From MGBC131033 sp910585655 (lineage in GTDB: Bacteria > Bacillota > Clostridia > Lachnospirales > Lachnospiraceae): a stretch of DNA of 64,000 bases. Below are positions 43,401 to 51,826 of this stretch, in pieces (position 1 is the first letter of the stretch; each line of letters starts with the position of its first letter). The stretch covers positions 39,564-103,563 of the forward strand of contig CATBCG010000041.1 of assembly GCA_949502025.1 (NCBI GenBank), written 5' to 3'. Below the pieces are notes generated by a model that was not told where the DNA came from, did no database searches, and worked only from the letters and a program-made list of their open reading frames with translations. A program made the translations under genes and the position numbers.

Positions 43401-45959
43401 TCAGGAGGAAGTAGTTCTGGCAGTAGCACTTCCGGGCAGTTTAGTGGAAATTACCTGATGACCGGAGAAGCAGAGCAGGGACGGATCATCCTGGAAAGTG
43501 GGAATGCCGAAGTAGAGCTGTCCAGAGAGGTTCCAGACAACATCCAGATTCAGGTTGAAGAGGCATTTACCGGCACTATTATAAAAAACGGAGTGGTGCA
43601 GTACGTCGGAAGCGTTTCGACTCCATTTCCAAATCAGAAGCTGCTGGTCACAGTTGGTACCGAACAGGCTGTGTATGAAACCAATGAGAAAGGTGCGTTT
43701 TCGATCGTCCGGTCGATGGGCGAGTATGCTATCATCATAGAGCTGGCAGACGGAGCCGTTTGTGTGAGTGGAACTTTATCCGTCGGGCCAGGGAAAGAAA
43801 ATCAGCTGGAGTTTTCCGGGATGGCAGCAACCGTAGACCTGGCGAAAGGCAGCGTGATCGTAGAAGGGGACAGTATCACCGTAAACGGGAAGGAAATTCC
43901 TTATCCGGGAACCCTGCATGTGATCGCCAGAGAAACGTCAGAAGGAGGAGACGGAAGCGGGGATGAAACCGGAGGAGAAACGGGAAGCGGAAGCAGTGGT
44001 GGAACCGGAGGAGAAACAGGAGGCGGAAGTGGCGACGGAGAAGAGAAGAACCATGGAACGTTGACCTTAAAGGATGGAGATCGAACGGTGATTCTGGAGG
44101 AAAGCGTACCAGTGACACAGCCGATTCAGGTAGAAGAGGATTTTACCGGAAAGCTGGTCGATGCAAAAGGGAATCCGATTCGGGCAGTCCAGATCCATAC
44201 TCCATTTGCCGATCAGGAGATTACGATCCGGATCGATGGCAAGGATTATCCGGTGCGTACCGATCTGAATGGGAATGCCAGTCTGCTGTTGCCAGAAGGA
44301 ACCCATTCCATCGAAATCACAACAGGGAATGTTTCTTTCGTAGGAGAAATTGAAGTGACCGAAGGAAATCAGGGGATCGATTATAATGATCTGACCGCTC
44401 GCCTTGACCTGTCCGGTGGAAACGTGAAAATTGGAGAAAACGGCTTCCAGACAGGAGGGACATTTATTCCGTTTACCGGGAATTATGAATTGCATCAGAG
44501 TACAGAGGAGAAGGGAACAGTAGAAATCACAGGAGGAAATGCGGATATAACATTAGATAAAACAGTGGCGCCAGATGTGGAACTCCGAATTCCGGACGGT
44601 TATCCAGGTACGGTACAGGATGCAGACGGGAATCCGATTATCGGAATTACCGTTCCGGTTGATGGATTGCAGAATGCCTCTGGTGGAGCCGTAACCGTCA
44701 TCGTCGGGGAGACCGTCAGCACGGTAGAACCGGAGGAAGATGGAGCCCTTCATTTGACGATAGGAGAAGGCGTTACGGAGATTTTTGTGGTCATTGGGGA
44801 TACAAAATACCGTTATCCGATCGTAGATGGGGTAGCAGGAGAACCGGAAGCGGTGAAACCGGAGGCAGTATTAGTCGGAACTACTTCGGTAGAAGAGGGA
44901 GGAACCCTAACGCTTTCCGTTAGGGCGAAAGCGAGCCTGGAGGAAAATTCTCTGGTATTCGTATGGTACAAGGACGGCAAGGTTCTTTCTGTGACCGGAA
45001 GTGCGCTGGAGGTCAGATCCGTAACACAGGCGGACGCAGGCACCTATCAGGTAGAAGTAACCGAATCGAATGACCAGAAGACAATGACGGAGGCGAAACA
45101 GGTAACGGTGACAAAGAAAGGAAGCTCTTCTGGAAGTAGTACGTCCGGCGGTACCGGAGGAACCAGTGGAACCGGAAGCGGAGGAACTGGCGGCGGCAAT
45201 ACCGGAAGCTGGGGCGGCACAGGCGGTATTTCTGGTGGGACTTCTGGTGGAAACACGGGAAGCTCCGGCGGGACTTCTGCTGGAAGTGGCAGTACATCAG
45301 GGACAGGCTCTGGAAGCGGTACAGGTTCTGGAGGAAGTGCAGGAACGGGAAGTGGTTCTGGAACCGGAACAACCGGAAACACAACCAGCAATGGTTCGTC
45401 GAGTGGAACCGCTGGGACAGGGGGCAGCCTTGTGGCTGTAACAGCTCCGGCTCTTCGGATTACTTCGACGTTAAAAGGAGTAAAACTGGTGAAGCGATCC
45501 GTTCCGAATACGTACAAGCTGTATGCGGCAAAGACAGTTACGATTACAGTAGCCACACAGGCAGGTTGTACGTATTACTACAAAATTGCAAAGCGGGGAC
45601 AAGATAACCGGGAACTGGCATGGAAAAAGCTTTCCGGCAATCAGATTACGATTTCTGCTTCCAGTACGGCGAAACGGGTGTACCTGAAAGCAGTCAATCA
45701 GGTCGGAAAGTCTACGATTCGGAAAACACCAGGCTTTTATGTCGATACTAAAAAGCCGGTGGTAAAAGGAGTCAAAGCAAACAAGGTTTATCGGAAAACG
45801 GTGAAGCTTTCGTTCTCGGATAACATCGGGGTAAAAACAGCGACGTTAAATGGGAAAAAGATAACCTCTGGTATTCGGGTATCCAAGAAAGGAACGTATC
45901 AGCTCATTGTGACGGATAAGGCTGGAAATAAGACTAAGGTAAAATTTAAGATAAAATAG
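40410..45959 (+). CDS. giant secreted surface protein with carbohydrate-binding and repeat domains
   Basis: An 1849-aa exported protein. A signal peptide (RKRKRNKRLFAALLSLMLVLGLLP) ends near residue 38. Residues about 50-800 form a Gly-rich beta-solenoid-like region resembling Cthe_2159-type carbohydrate-binding domains (VLRVYGDADATYNI, TTLNLQGEDGQGTLT). From base 42807 to about 44850 four diverged units of 150-190 residues follow, each with a strand like LDLSGGNVKI and a linker near VDAKGNPI. An I-set-like Ig domain (44880-45115), a Gly/Ser/Thr linker and two C-terminal beta domains end it. There is no LPXTG, SLH or membrane tail. AAGGAGG precedes the ATG at 40410. Confidence 0.85.
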   Translation: MRKRKRNKRLFAALLSLMLVLGLLPVPVPGKPMIRAKAAIEPDDSVSLKYVSTVAANVAGSVLRVYGDADATYNIPINITANCTVLLDNVKNTATLTVASGVQATVIVRGMCRLGSIRAVGGAQTTLNLQGEDGQGTLTTGNIAYANGGAKVGDSTVGGAETGAYVNINGCTVVCSNIGSGGAGTAWYYVPSGATYGNCYATQGGCASPKVTITDATVSVSGSIACGGAGAQTTSSFTYAASAGGTSGQVVIANSYVTVGGSVAIGGKGGDGTVGGYYYSVKAGITQSSSNVTITNGSVVTVTGNVGTQQDLSYDSDQGTQAGLNGVTVTVQDSTLTCKDLASGGKGIGRISFSSSTNFVSYNGTNGGSGGRLIAEHSVVTCDTACNGADAGEYYYFSGMTSSYDKHPVDGHGGSISATDSRITIRKTACQKGTKWDSQEVGTKSVYRDSSFLGGTFSGGTVYGDVITIDLLSVLSGTFSYQTDIRNSEEASAAKCTINTQKELAGKEVMVSSNSLKRSAVLNGNGQLVTYLAVGKNLVKIEGEGIYTGTLMVKRSASLNVFTLDPYGIINVTYDGAIIQENQYEYTNETYEYDGDFTLIGSSEQASVSIVGGNKILTARNLTMDTLVVGSGCNVTLVLEGENQIRDIQVAADATLTITGEGSLNAERLGNGTGGVSGTILLDSGTLQIGTLGGADGSKDITLGTEVSLEVGELKAPLMDRTGKQIYRIGFVVGESGTVAFTLNDTEEELTIPEGETSFVKLLTEGDYEVRIGTGMLQYQGTIRVYGNQDILVDDLPLCLDISQGNIAIGNGTITIAGTTYPSDAEIRLIQTGEKHTVTVEKPDASIVLDGVAPDIQIYLCEDFDGLLVDASGAPIQVVTIRTPYPSQEVKLYLDEKYYDITTNAKGDLTIIANCRDHVFGVVADGIEYRSQGAIAVSSTLKEIRLDEMRCVLDTRNGKITVTGEGFSITGISGGSITGGNASGGNISGGTVSGSGISGGSSSGSSTSGQFSGNYLMTGEAEQGRIILESGNAEVELSREVPDNIQIQVEEAFTGTIIKNGVVQYVGSVSTPFPNQKLLVTVGTEQAVYETNEKGAFSIVRSMGEYAIIIELADGAVCVSGTLSVGPGKENQLEFSGMAATVDLAKGSVIVEGDSITVNGKEIPYPGTLHVIARETSEGGDGSGDETGGETGSGSSGGTGGETGGGSGDGEEKNHGTLTLKDGDRTVILEESVPVTQPIQVEEDFTGKLVDAKGNPIRAVQIHTPFADQEITIRIDGKDYPVRTDLNGNASLLLPEGTHSIEITTGNVSFVGEIEVTEGNQGIDYNDLTARLDLSGGNVKIGENGFQTGGTFIPFTGNYELHQSTEEKGTVEITGGNADITLDKTVAPDVELRIPDGYPGTVQDADGNPIIGITVPVDGLQNASGGAVTVIVGETVSTVEPEEDGALHLTIGEGVTEIFVVIGDTKYRYPIVDGVAGEPEAVKPEAVLVGTTSVEEGGTLTLSVRAKASLEENSLVFVWYKDGKVLSVTGSALEVRSVTQADAGTYQVEVTESNDQKTMTEAKQVTVTKKGSSSGSSTSGGTGGTSGTGSGGTGGGNTGSWGGTGGISGGTSGGNTGSSGGTSAGSGSTSGTGSGSGTGSGGSAGTGSGSGTGTTGNTTSNGSSSGTAGTGGSLVAVTAPALRITSTLKGVKLVKRSVPNTYKLYAAKTVTITVATQAGCTYYYKIAKRGQDNRELAWKKLSGNQITISASSTAKRVYLKAVNQVGKSTIRKTPGFYVDTKKPVVKGVKANKVYRKTVKLSFSDNIGVKTATLNGKKITSGIRVSKKGTYQLIVTDKAGNKTKVKFKIK

Positions 45960-45969
45960 TCCGTTCAGA

Positions 45970-46011
45970 AAAAGGGATGTCCGATAGGAGGTGTTTAGGG
46001 GCATCCCTTTT
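45970..46011 (+). terminator. hairpin between surface-protein gene and DUF5688 gene
   Basis: AAAAGGGATG (45970-45979) pairs with CATCCCTTTT (46002-46011), with further inner pairs. The T-run is short (TTTT), so termination may be partial. Confidence 0.5.
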
Positions 46012-46038
46012 CCGTAAAAAAGTAGGAGGAAAATAGGT

Positions 46039-46806
46039 ATGGCAGAATATCAGAATGCCTGGCGGCTAGAGCAGGCAGGGCTTCCGTTTCAAAAGGGAGC
46101 CTTTGTTATGTCTCTGGTCAACACTGAGCAGAATCAGGCGTTACTTGCTGGAAGTCCGCATCGGGCTTTCTGTGATTTATCAGTGGTTTATTCGATTGTA
46201 TGGGAAAAAGAAGAAAATCTTTTTTGTGAGATGCCGATTACAAACCAGATGGTCAGAAAGCTTGGAATGACGGAGCAGGAACTGTATGAGGCAGCCAGAA
46301 CGGATACCAGGGAATTGTTTCCGCCGGTGATCCAAACGATGAAAGAACTGATGGCGGGATGCTATTCTGAAGAAGAACCAGAATACTCTCTGGAATTCCC
46401 GGAAATGGAGATGTATCTGATCTCAAACGAAACTGCACAAAAAGGAGCCGTTGTGATTCTGTATGAAGAGGAACTGCACGATCTGGCAGAACGGGTAGGA
46501 AGCGATCTGTACCTTTTACCTTCTTCTATTCACGAGTTTCTGGCTGTCTCTGTTTCCTTTGGAAGTCCGGAAGACTTGCAGGCAATCGTATCCGAGGTGA
46601 ATGAGATTCAGGTTCCAGAGGAGGAGCGCCTTTCCGATCAGGTTTACCAGTATGACAGAGAACAGAGAATGATCTTTCTGGCAATGGCTCAACCGGAGCG
46701 GACAGAAGAAAAAGTGGGAAGGTTGACGGAACAGATGGAACCCGATGTGCTGGACAAGGGAAAGGAGGCAGTATGGAAACAGGAAGAAAAGAGCTGGAAG
46801 CGATAA
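46039..46806 (+). CDS. DUF5688 family protein
   Basis: A 255-aa soluble acidic protein. Typical DUF5688 blocks are PFQKGAFVMSLVNTEQNQ, FCDLSVVYSIV, and LPSSIHEFLAVSVSFG, followed by QVYQYDREQRMIFLA near the C terminus. The family is common in Lachnospiraceae conjugative elements; its role is unknown. GTAGGAGGAAAATAGGT precedes the ATG. Confidence 0.75.
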   Translation: MAEYQNAWRLEQAGLPFQKGAFVMSLVNTEQNQALLAGSPHRAFCDLSVVYSIVWEKEENLFCEMPITNQMVRKLGMTEQELYEAARTDTRELFPPVIQTMKELMAGCYSEEEPEYSLEFPEMEMYLISNETAQKGAVVILYEEELHDLAERVGSDLYLLPSSIHEFLAVSVSFGSPEDLQAIVSEVNEIQVPEEERLSDQVYQYDREQRMIFLAMAQPERTEEKVGRLTEQMEPDVLDKGKEAVWKQEEKSWKR

Positions 46807-46949
46807 GGGAGTGGATCGATGCTCAGACAGGGGAGTTTATCCTAACTGTTCTATTTGGAAAGGGGGAAGAGAATGATAGAGGAAACGTATCCGTTAGAGG
46901 TGGTCTCAATTCGTATGATACGGGATGTTCCGATTCTGTCAGAGCATAA
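46773..46949 (+). CDS. possible 58-aa overlapping protein
   Basis: A frame starting at an ATG with AAAGGAGG 5 bases upstream, overlapping the DUF5688 gene end by 34 bases and the RadC-like gene start by 77. The product begins METGRKELEAIREWIDAQTG, a plausible small amphipathic helix. The strong ribosome site is the main support. Confidence 0.4.
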   Translation: METGRKELEAIREWIDAQTGEFILTVLFGKGEENDRGNVSVRGGLNSYDTGCSDSVRA

Positions 46950-47469
46950 AATCCAATCTCCGGAGGACGCGGTAGCGGTATTAGGGGAAATTTTATGCGA
47001 GGTGGATCGGGAAGTTGTGTGCGCGATCAACCTGCGAGCAGACGGGACGCCGATCAACTGTAACTTTGTCAGCATAGGAGCACTCAACGAATGTCGGCTA
47101 TCTCCCAGAGAGCTGTTCAAAACCAGTATTCTTTCCAATGCCGCCAGCCTGATTGTTCTCCATAATCATCCGTCTGGTGCGCTGTTCCCTTCCAGGGCAG
47201 ACTGTATCATGACAGATAAGCTGATACAGCTGGGGAATATGATGGAAATTCCTCTGTTGGATCATGTCATTGTCGGCGGAGATAACCGGGAATATTTCAG
47301 CTTTCGGGAAAAAGGGGTACTGGAAAATCCGCATCCTTCTTATTGCTCGGATTACCGGGAGCTTTCTTTTTCGGCGAGCAAAGTAGCAGAGAGGCAGGAG
47401 AGAACGGTTGGAGAGCAGACACTTTACGACAGAGGAACTGGAACGAGCCAAAAGCACCGATCTCTGTGA
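46873..47469 (+). CDS. RadC-like JAB domain protein
   Basis: A 198-aa protein with a RadC-type JAB/MPN domain. The metal motif LHNHPSGALFPSRAD gives the H-x-H and distal Asp ligands, after SILSNAASLIV; VGGDNREYFSFREKG follows as in RadC. Such plasmid RadC-like proteins are frequent on mobile elements; proposed roles include DNA repair or antirestriction and are not settled. ATG 46873 lies after AAGGGGGAAGAG. The 3' end overlaps the primase gene by 62 bases. Confidence 0.85.
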   Translation: MIEETYPLEVVSIRMIRDVPILSEHKIQSPEDAVAVLGEILCEVDREVVCAINLRADGTPINCNFVSIGALNECRLSPRELFKTSILSNAASLIVLHNHPSGALFPSRADCIMTDKLIQLGNMMEIPLLDHVIVGGDNREYFSFREKGVLENPHPSYCSDYRELSFSASKVAERQERTVGEQTLYDRGTGTSQKHRSL

Positions 47470-48403
47470 AGTGGCGGCAAAGCTGGGGTATACGGTGAGG
47501 CGAGTCGGACAGTTCCATACACTAAAGGAAATGGATTCGATTCGGATTTATCACCGAACAAGTTGGTTCCGGTGGTCGAGACAATATGAAACAGAGGGGA
47601 GAGGTGGGAGCCAGATTGATTTTTTAAAAACATTTGCCGGGATGGGAACCAGAGAAGCCGTTTTCTGGTTATTGGAGTTTGCCGGGGAAAGGAGAGAGAA
47701 CTTAACAGGATGGGAGTACAGACAGAATCTTCCACACAAGACGAAAGCACAGGAGAGCAAAACCGCATTTGTCCTGCCTGCTTCTGCTCCGGATAACCGC
47801 CGCCTGTATGCTTATCTCACCAAAGAAAGAAAACTAAGCAAAGAGGTCATCGATGCTGTTGTCTCCGCCGGGCTGATTTATGAAAGCCTTCCTTACCACA
47901 ACATCGTCTTTAAAGGGAACGATAAAACAGGAGTAACCCGGTTTGCCAGTTTAAGAGGAACGATGGATCGGGAAGGAAAAGGCTTTCGGTGCGATGTGGC
48001 AGGAAGTGATAAACGATATGGGTTTCATTGGTACCGGAAGGGGAGCCATCAGGTGGTGGTTCTGGAAGCAGCGATTGATGCGATGAGCTACCTGGATCTC
48101 TTTCAGGATTGGGAGAGCAGCCTGTTAGCGCTGGGAATGCTGTCTGATGTGCCGCTTGCTACCTTTCTGCAGGATTACCCGGAAATTCGGCAGATCCGGC
48201 TTTGCCTGGATCGGGATGGACCAGGCAGGAAAGCAACAAAGGCTTTATTAGAGAAGTATACCAGGCTGGGATATGAGATGGAGGACTGCCCGCCTCCACT
48301 GCCTTATAAGGATTACAACGAATGGCTGCAGGAAGAGCGGAGAAAAACAGAGAAAACCAGTAAAAACAGAAGAAGAGGGCAGGAAACAGGAAGAAAACGG
48401 TGA
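47408..48403 (+). CDS. Toprim/DUF3991 primase-like protein
   Basis: A 331-aa protein. The N terminus contains DLCEVAAKLGYTVRRVGQFHTLKEMDSIRIYHR, then the DUF3991-like GGSQIDFLKTFAGMG. The Toprim domain shows the catalytic Glu in VVLEAAIDAMSYLDL and a DxD in LCLDRDGPGRKA. It would prime transferred single-stranded DNA in the recipient or support element replication. The start is TTG, with AGGAGAG upstream, inside the RadC-like gene. The Arg/Lys-rich tail may bind DNA. Confidence 0.85.
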   Translation: MESRHFTTEELERAKSTDLCEVAAKLGYTVRRVGQFHTLKEMDSIRIYHRTSWFRWSRQYETEGRGGSQIDFLKTFAGMGTREAVFWLLEFAGERRENLTGWEYRQNLPHKTKAQESKTAFVLPASAPDNRRLYAYLTKERKLSKEVIDAVVSAGLIYESLPYHNIVFKGNDKTGVTRFASLRGTMDREGKGFRCDVAGSDKRYGFHWYRKGSHQVVVLEAAIDAMSYLDLFQDWESSLLALGMLSDVPLATFLQDYPEIRQIRLCLDRDGPGRKATKALLEKYTRLGYEMEDCPPPLPYKDYNEWLQEERRKTEKTSKNRRRGQETGRKR

Positions 48404-48419
48404 AGGAGGGACAGAGAAG

Positions 48420-48580
48420 TGACGGCAAAAAGTGACGGCAGAATGGCAAATATGACGGCAAAGTGACCAGAGAGAGTCAAAAAGTGACGGCATTTTTTGC
48501 CGTCTTTGACGGCACAGGGGTTTTAGGGGATTTTCCCCTAACCAGAGGCACGTGTATTACAACGTGCGTATCTGGCAAAT
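48420..48580. other. candidate origin of transfer (oriT)
   Basis: Between the primase gene and mobC. Five direct TGACGGCA copies start at 48420, 48433, 48453, 48485 and 48507, with an inverted copy TGCCGTC at 48498-48504. A TAGGGGA/TCCCCTA stem follows at 48524-48540. A bulged stem CCAGA...CACGT/ACGTG...TCTGG spans 48542-48575. Repeats plus inverted repeats directly upstream of mobC and the relaxase gene are the usual form of an oriT. The nick site is not identified. Confidence 0.6.
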
Positions 48581-48626
48581 GCCCTGCGAAGCCGGAACAG
48601 AACTGTGAAACGGGAGGGAGAAGAAC

Positions 48627-48962
48627 ATGGCAGGCAGAGGTAGAAAACGGGATATCATCAAACCGTTCCGTCTTACCAGACAGGAAGCGGAGCGATTAAA
48701 GCAACAGGCACAGGAAAGAGGGATGAACGAATCTGCCTATCTCCGCCTGCTGTTGTCACAAAAACCAAAGGATTACCCGGAAATCCGGCTTCTGTTAAAA
48801 GACCTGATAGAGGAGGTCAATGCGATTGGAAACAACATCAACCAGATCACCAGAAACTATCATTCCAGGCTGTACCGCACAGAGGATCGGGAGCTTTTGT
48901 GCGCCTGTATGAAAAAACTTACCCGGATCGTCAGGGAAGCGGTGGATAAACTGGGAAACTGA
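48627..48962 (+). CDS. mobC: MobC-like relaxosome accessory protein
   Basis: A 111-aa protein. A ribbon-helix-helix-like N terminus (KPFRLTRQEAERLKQQAQERGMNESAYLRLLLSQ) is followed by the MobC signature LLKDLIEEVNAIGNNINQITRNYH. It binds oriT and helps the relaxase open the strands. GGGAGGGAGAAGAAC precedes the ATG. The relaxase starts 6 bases after its stop. Confidence 0.9.
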   Translation: MAGRGRKRDIIKPFRLTRQEAERLKQQAQERGMNESAYLRLLLSQKPKDYPEIRLLLKDLIEEVNAIGNNINQITRNYHSRLYRTEDRELLCACMKKLTRIVREAVDKLGN

Positions 48963-48968
48963 TAAACG

Positions 48969-50720
48969 ATGGTGGATGGACGGACAGAAAAAACGGTTAT
49001 CTGTGTAAAAACGAAGGAAGGGCGGCAGAAAACGTTGGCAATCAGCAAGATACTTTCTATTCGGAGCTGCGGTGTCGGATATGAAGGAAAACACCTGAAA
49101 CAGGCACTTGCTTATATTCTGGCACCAGAGAAAACGAGCGAAGGGCGGCTGGTGAGAGCCTTGAACTGCCAAAAGGAACAGGGATATGAACAGATGTGGC
49201 AGACCAAAGAGCTGTTTGACAAAACTGGTGGGCGGCAGGGATATCATCTCATTTTGTCTTTTGTGGAGGGGGAAGTGGACGCGGATACTGCCTTTGAGAT
49301 TGTGGGCAGATTTGCAAAGGAATATTTAGGAAAGGACTATGAAGCGCTGTATGCGGTACATGACAATACCGCTCATATCCATGGTCATATCATTTTTAAC
49401 AGTGTCAGTTTCCGTACCGGGTTGAAATACCATTACAAAAAAGGAGATTGGGCAGCGGAGATACAGCCTCTTACCAACCGTCTTTGTGAAGCATATGGGC
49501 TGGCGACGATTGCACTGCCGGATAGTCGATCCGGGCAGGTATTCCTGGAAGAATACAGAGAGGAGAGCAGAGAGAGAACGGTAAACAGCCGGAAACATCT
49601 GAAACCGGAAGCCAGTGTGAAAACCAGCATGAAAACCAGTGTCAAAGAGAAAGACTATCCAGAATCTTTCGTATGGGCAACTAAAATCAGGCGTGACCTG
49701 GATGCCTGTATCGCGCAGTCCGCCTCTTATGAAGCATTTTTATCCAGGTTATCGGAGATGGGGTATGAACTCAAGAATATCAGCCGGGAAGAGGGAAAAT
49801 ATCTGGCAGTCCGACCGAGGGGAATGACGCGGTTCCGGCGCTGTAAAAGTCTGGGAGAAGCCTATACGGAAGAACGGATACGGGAACGGATACAGGAACA
49901 CGTGCAAAGAAAGCTGCTTCGGCAGCCAGACAGTTTAAGTGAAACGGCACCAAGATTGCTGCGCTGTCAAGTCAAGCATTATCAGAGAGCAAAGCTGTCT
50001 GGTCTGCAAAAGCAATATTTCCGGAAACTGTACCAGAGCGGACAGTTAAAAAAGAAGTCCTGTTACCAGACTGGGAAGAACAGGAGCGAACTTTGCAAGT
50101 TAAAGCAGCTTCAGGAAGACTACCTGTTTCTTGCCCGGCATGAGATTCACAGCAGGACAGAGCTGATGGTCTTAGCAGAAACCTGCCAGGAAGAAAAACA
50201 GAAAGCGACGAAAGAAAAATGGCAGCTACTTCAGGAACAAAACAGAATGAAACCGTTGTTTGGGATGGTTCGGGAACTGAATGAATTGCGGGAAGGCGAG
50301 AACTGTTATCGGCGGGGGGAAATACTGTTTGAAGAAGAACATCACAGATGGCAGGAATTGACGGACAGGCTTCAAAAAGAAGGATACTCCATGGAACAGG
50401 CTGCATTTTTGCAGGAGCATTACCGGAGCAGGTTAGCGGAGATACGGAAACGGGAACGAGAAGCCGCCAAAGAAGAACGGATTGCTGCCCGTATTCAAAA
50501 GGAAGTGTATTCATCTGGAACAGGAGAAAAAAGGGAGCTGAAACAGGAGGAAAAACAGCATAAAACGGGAAAACAAGAGGAAAAGAAGCAAAAAGTAGAG
50601 AAAACAAGAAAAATAGAAAAAACAAGGAAAATAGAGGAAGGAAAAAGAACAACAACAGAAAATAGAAAAATGGCAAAAAATAAGGAAACAGAAATTGGAA
50701 GAAAGCGTCAGGGCAGATAG
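48969..50720 (+). CDS. relaxase/mobilisation nuclease (MobA/VirD2 type)
   Basis: A 583-aa relaxase that nicks oriT and stays covalently linked to the 5' end. The N-terminal catalytic domain has the histidine triad in NTAHIHGHIIFNSVSFRTG and a preceding GRQGYHLILSF strand. A candidate catalytic Tyr is in YILAPEK. The C-terminal 300 residues are helical and extremely charged (Lys/Glu/Arg), probably disordered, as common in element relaxases. The ATG lies 6 bases after mobC. The protein family is MOBP. Confidence 0.9.
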   Translation: MVDGRTEKTVICVKTKEGRQKTLAISKILSIRSCGVGYEGKHLKQALAYILAPEKTSEGRLVRALNCQKEQGYEQMWQTKELFDKTGGRQGYHLILSFVEGEVDADTAFEIVGRFAKEYLGKDYEALYAVHDNTAHIHGHIIFNSVSFRTGLKYHYKKGDWAAEIQPLTNRLCEAYGLATIALPDSRSGQVFLEEYREESRERTVNSRKHLKPEASVKTSMKTSVKEKDYPESFVWATKIRRDLDACIAQSASYEAFLSRLSEMGYELKNISREEGKYLAVRPRGMTRFRRCKSLGEAYTEERIRERIQEHVQRKLLRQPDSLSETAPRLLRCQVKHYQRAKLSGLQKQYFRKLYQSGQLKKKSCYQTGKNRSELCKLKQLQEDYLFLARHEIHSRTELMVLAETCQEEKQKATKEKWQLLQEQNRMKPLFGMVRELNELREGENCYRRGEILFEEEHHRWQELTDRLQKEGYSMEQAAFLQEHYRSRLAEIRKREREAAKEERIAARIQKEVYSSGTGEKRELKQEEKQHKTGKQEEKKQKVEKTRKIEKTRKIEEGKRTTTENRKMAKNKETEIGRKRQGR

Positions 50721-50734
50721 GAAGAAAGGAGAGA

Positions 50735-51811
50735 ATGATGCAGGAGCGCGGCACGATTACCAACATGGATTTGAAGGTGTATGTAGAAAGCCTGCGTCAG
50801 CTTCCCCAGTTCACCGAAGAGATGATACGGCTGGTGAAGGAGGATTTAAGGTTTGGGCTGACGCCAAAGGAAACCGAGGAGTACACCAGGCAGAAGTTAG
50901 ACTATTCGCAAATGCGGGTGTATTCCCGCTGCCTGCGGAACGGGTATGGAAAGGAAGAGATGGCAGTCCTGACCCGGAAAGGGCTTTCTGGAGAGCAGAT
51001 GGCAGTAGCACTGGAATTTTATGAGAAAGGAGTACCGCTTGAAACGATACAGGAAATAATCCAGACACCAGAGCAGAGTGCTTTTACCATGAAGCAACGG
51101 CTGGAAGAAGTCAAAAAACAGAGGGAGGAGGCAGAAAAACAGACGAAAGAGGCATCTGGTATCCAGAGATTGTTAGAGAAACTGGAAACGATCACCGTTC
51201 AGATGGAATCCCAGGAACAGCAAGGGAAAGAGCTGTTCCAAAAGCTGGAAGGCTGGCAGGAAGCCGGGAAGGAACAACAGCGGCAGGGACAGGAGGCTTT
51301 ATTCTCTCTGCTGGCGGAAAAAGATCAGCTGCTGGAGCAACAGCAAAACGAGCTGAATGAAGCGAGAATCGCTATCGTAAAACTCCAGAAAGAAGGAGAA
51401 AAAGCAGAGAGGGAAACGGTTTGCCGATCCGAAGCTAGTCAGAACCGGACAGAATCAAAACAAAGTCTGGAAGGGCAGAGGCAGGAGTCCGTAATGGAAG
51501 CCTCTGAAGCTCAGAAGAAATGGTTACAGACAGCCGAAAACGGTACAGAAGAAAGAAAAGAAATAATCGGAAAACCGTCAAAAGGGATGTTCGGTGCTCT
51601 GAGAGTGAAATTTCGTCAAAGAAAAAAAGGGAATCTTGTGCAGCAGATCGTCGAGCAGGGGCTTGACCGGGAACAGATGGCACAAATTCGGATCGCCATG
51701 GAAAAAGGACTAACCGAACAGCAGATTCGGATCTTGATTCAGTACCGGCTTCCGGCTGAGCAAATGGCAGAACTGATTCCGATTGCCCTGTATGAAAACA
51801 GGACAGGATAG
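50735..51811 (+). CDS. coiled-coil mobilisation-region protein
   Basis: A 358-aa protein of unknown function. Residues about 1-110 and 300-355 contain short repeated helical units of the kind GLTPKETEEY, GLSGEQMAVALEFYEKGVPLE, GLDREQMAQIRIAMEKGLTEQQI, which resemble each other. The middle, about 115-235, is a long Glu/Gln/Lys coiled coil (EEVKKQREEAEKQTKEA). It lies between the relaxase and PcfB genes and is probably a relaxosome or coupling accessory. GGAAGAAAGGAGA precedes the ATG. Confidence 0.7.
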   Translation: MMQERGTITNMDLKVYVESLRQLPQFTEEMIRLVKEDLRFGLTPKETEEYTRQKLDYSQMRVYSRCLRNGYGKEEMAVLTRKGLSGEQMAVALEFYEKGVPLETIQEIIQTPEQSAFTMKQRLEEVKKQREEAEKQTKEASGIQRLLEKLETITVQMESQEQQGKELFQKLEGWQEAGKEQQRQGQEALFSLLAEKDQLLEQQQNELNEARIAIVKLQKEGEKAERETVCRSEASQNRTESKQSLEGQRQESVMEASEAQKKWLQTAENGTEERKEIIGKPSKGMFGALRVKFRQRKKGNLVQQIVEQGLDREQMAQIRIAMEKGLTEQQIRILIQYRLPAEQMAELIPIALYENRTG

Positions 51812-51826
51812 GAAGGGAGGGCGGAG

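Noticed and set aside
45047..45556. 169-codon minus-strand frame over the Gly/Ser linker of the surface protein
   Set aside because: It is the antisense of GC-rich repetitive linker codons, giving a Pro/Val-rich product with no start site.
48417..48515. Repeated TGACGGCA units as a possible CRISPR array
   Set aside because: Units are 8 bases, spacing is irregular (13-32 bases), and no cas gene is in the window; iterons or oriT sites fit better.
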